This document shows, in pieces, positions 4,720-5,549 of a stretch of DNA of 5,549 nt. Positions within the stretch are counted from its first letter, which is position 1. Every line of letters begins with the position of its first letter. A program made the position numbers and the translations under genes. The stretch covers positions 1-5,549 of the forward strand of contig JAEKKE010000231.1 of the NCBI GenBank assembly GCA_019510535.1. The letters are read 5' to 3'. The notes below the pieces were generated by a model. That model saw only the letters and a program-made list of their open reading frames with translations, did not search any database and had not been told where the DNA came from. This DNA comes from Acidobacteriota bacterium. GTDB lineage: Bacteria > Acidobacteriota > Terriglobia > Terriglobales > Acidobacteriaceae.

Positions 4720-5549
4720 TCAGCGGGGCGACGGCTTCAGGTTTCCTACCGGAGCCACACCCCGAGGACGGTATGCCAGCCGAATGAAGTTGTGAACAAG
4801 AGGATCTAATGCACCACCTGTGGGTGCATCGCCTTTGCGCGGATCGACTTTGCGCCAGGCCAAGCCGATCTGCCATTTCGCTTCTTCCAGCCCGGTATCG
4901 AGCAAGCGAACATTCGGTACATGCATCAGGTTCGCTGAACGCGGCACCAGACTTACACCCACTCCACCACGCACCAGATTGAGAACCGTAAACAGCTCGT
5001 TGACCTCCTGCACGATGCGGGGACTGAAGCCGGCAGCACGGCAGGTTCGCGCCACGTGATCGACAAAGCTGGAAGAGACGCTGCGCGAAATCACCACAAA
5101 AGGCTCGTTGCGCAGACTGGCCAATCCCTTTCGGTAGGGCATGCCACGCGGAATGGCCGCGACCAGTCTCTCTTCGAGCACGGGAACGGTCTCCAGATCG
5201 GGATGTTCGACAGGCAGGCGTACGAAGCCGACATCAATATCGCCCTGCTCCAGCGCACTAATCTGGTTCGGCGTCGACATATCCGCCATCGACACCTGCA
5301 CCGCCGGGAAGTGCTGACGGAAACGCGTCAGAATATCCGGCAGCCCCGCAGCCAGCGAGGCGATGCCGAAGCCGATTCGCAACAAACCCGCCTTGCCATG
5401 TACAGCGAGACGCGTGATCTCTTCCGCCATCTCCGCTTCGCGCAGCAAACCCTGTGCCCGCTCACGCAGGATCTCACCTGCTGGTGTAAGCGACACGCGG
5501 CGATATCCACGCACCAGCAGCGGTCCACCTACCTTGGATTCCAGCTTTT
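4720..5549 (-). CDS. LysR-type transcriptional regulator, 5' end outside window
   Basis: The visible 275 residues begin inside the DNA-binding winged helix: KLESKVGGPLLVRGYRRVSLTPAGE matches the LysR pattern LExxLGxxLFxRxxRxVxLTxAG, so only about 33 N-terminal residues are missing. A linker helix follows (about 25-52). The periplasmic-binding-like effector domain runs from about residue 55 (LLRIGFG) to the end. It includes FRQHFPAVQVSMADMSTPNQISALEQGDIDVGFVR, which resembles the co-inducer-binding half of the BenM/CatM/AlsR-like branch, and VRGGVGVSLVPRS near the C-terminal part. Such proteins usually bind a small molecule and regulate a divergently transcribed target, which would lie to the right of this window. 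The frame is open to the right edge with no disruption. Family assignment is secure; the inducer and targets are unknown. Confidence 0.95.
   Translation of the reverse strand, partial: KLESKVGGPLLVRGYRRVSLTPAGEILRERAQGLLREAEMAEEITRLAVHGKAGLLRIGFGIASLAAGLPDILTRFRQHFPAVQVSMADMSTPNQISALEQGDIDVGFVRLPVEHPDLETVPVLEERLVAAIPRGMPYRKGLASLRNEPFVVISRSVSSSFVDHVARTCRAAGFSPRIVQEVNELFTVLNLVRGGVGVSLVPRSANLMHVPNVRLLDTGLEEAKWQIGLAWRKVDPRKGDAPTGGALDPLVHNFIRLAYRPRGVAPVGNLKPSPR

Overview
The window is high-GC bacterial DNA with compact, mostly single-gene units on both strands. The gene set (TrpC, a small signal-peptide-bearing barrel-like protein, a secreted M28 peptidase with PA-type insert, an acyltransferase-3 protein, a LysR regulator) and the protein style suggest a soil Acidobacteriota of the Terriglobia type (Terriglobus, Granulicella or Edaphobacter relatives). 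That placement is inferred from resemblance only; the window contains no rRNA or other decisive marker.

Layout. At the left edge is the 5' part of trpC on the minus strand. Divergent from it, only 33 nt away, is a small exported, probably outer-membrane, protein. Next comes a ~110 bp palindromic element, then tRNA-Leu(CAG) on the minus strand with its own intrinsic terminator. A 79-residue protein that looks like a histidine-kinase dimerisation/phosphoacceptor hairpin with no ATPase domain follows on the plus strand. It converges, with a 6 nt gap, on a long minus-strand gene for a secreted zinc peptidase of family M28. A second ~110 bp palindromic element lies upstream of the peptidase. On its far side, reading away, is an integral membrane acyltransferase-3 (OafA/YrhL type). 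This converges, with a 12 nt gap, on a LysR-type regulator cut by the right edge.

How the genes relate. They do not form an obvious operon or pathway: trpC is tryptophan biosynthesis, the peptidase and barrel protein act in the cell envelope or outside, and the acyltransferase probably modifies an envelope glycan. I see no phage, transposase, CRISPR, toxin-antitoxin or defence module. The two items most worth follow-up are the pair of related ~110 bp elements, which look like REP/MITE-type dispersed repeats with terminal inverted repeats, and the orphan HisKA-like mini-protein. I found no clear evidence of a whole undescribed multi-gene system here.
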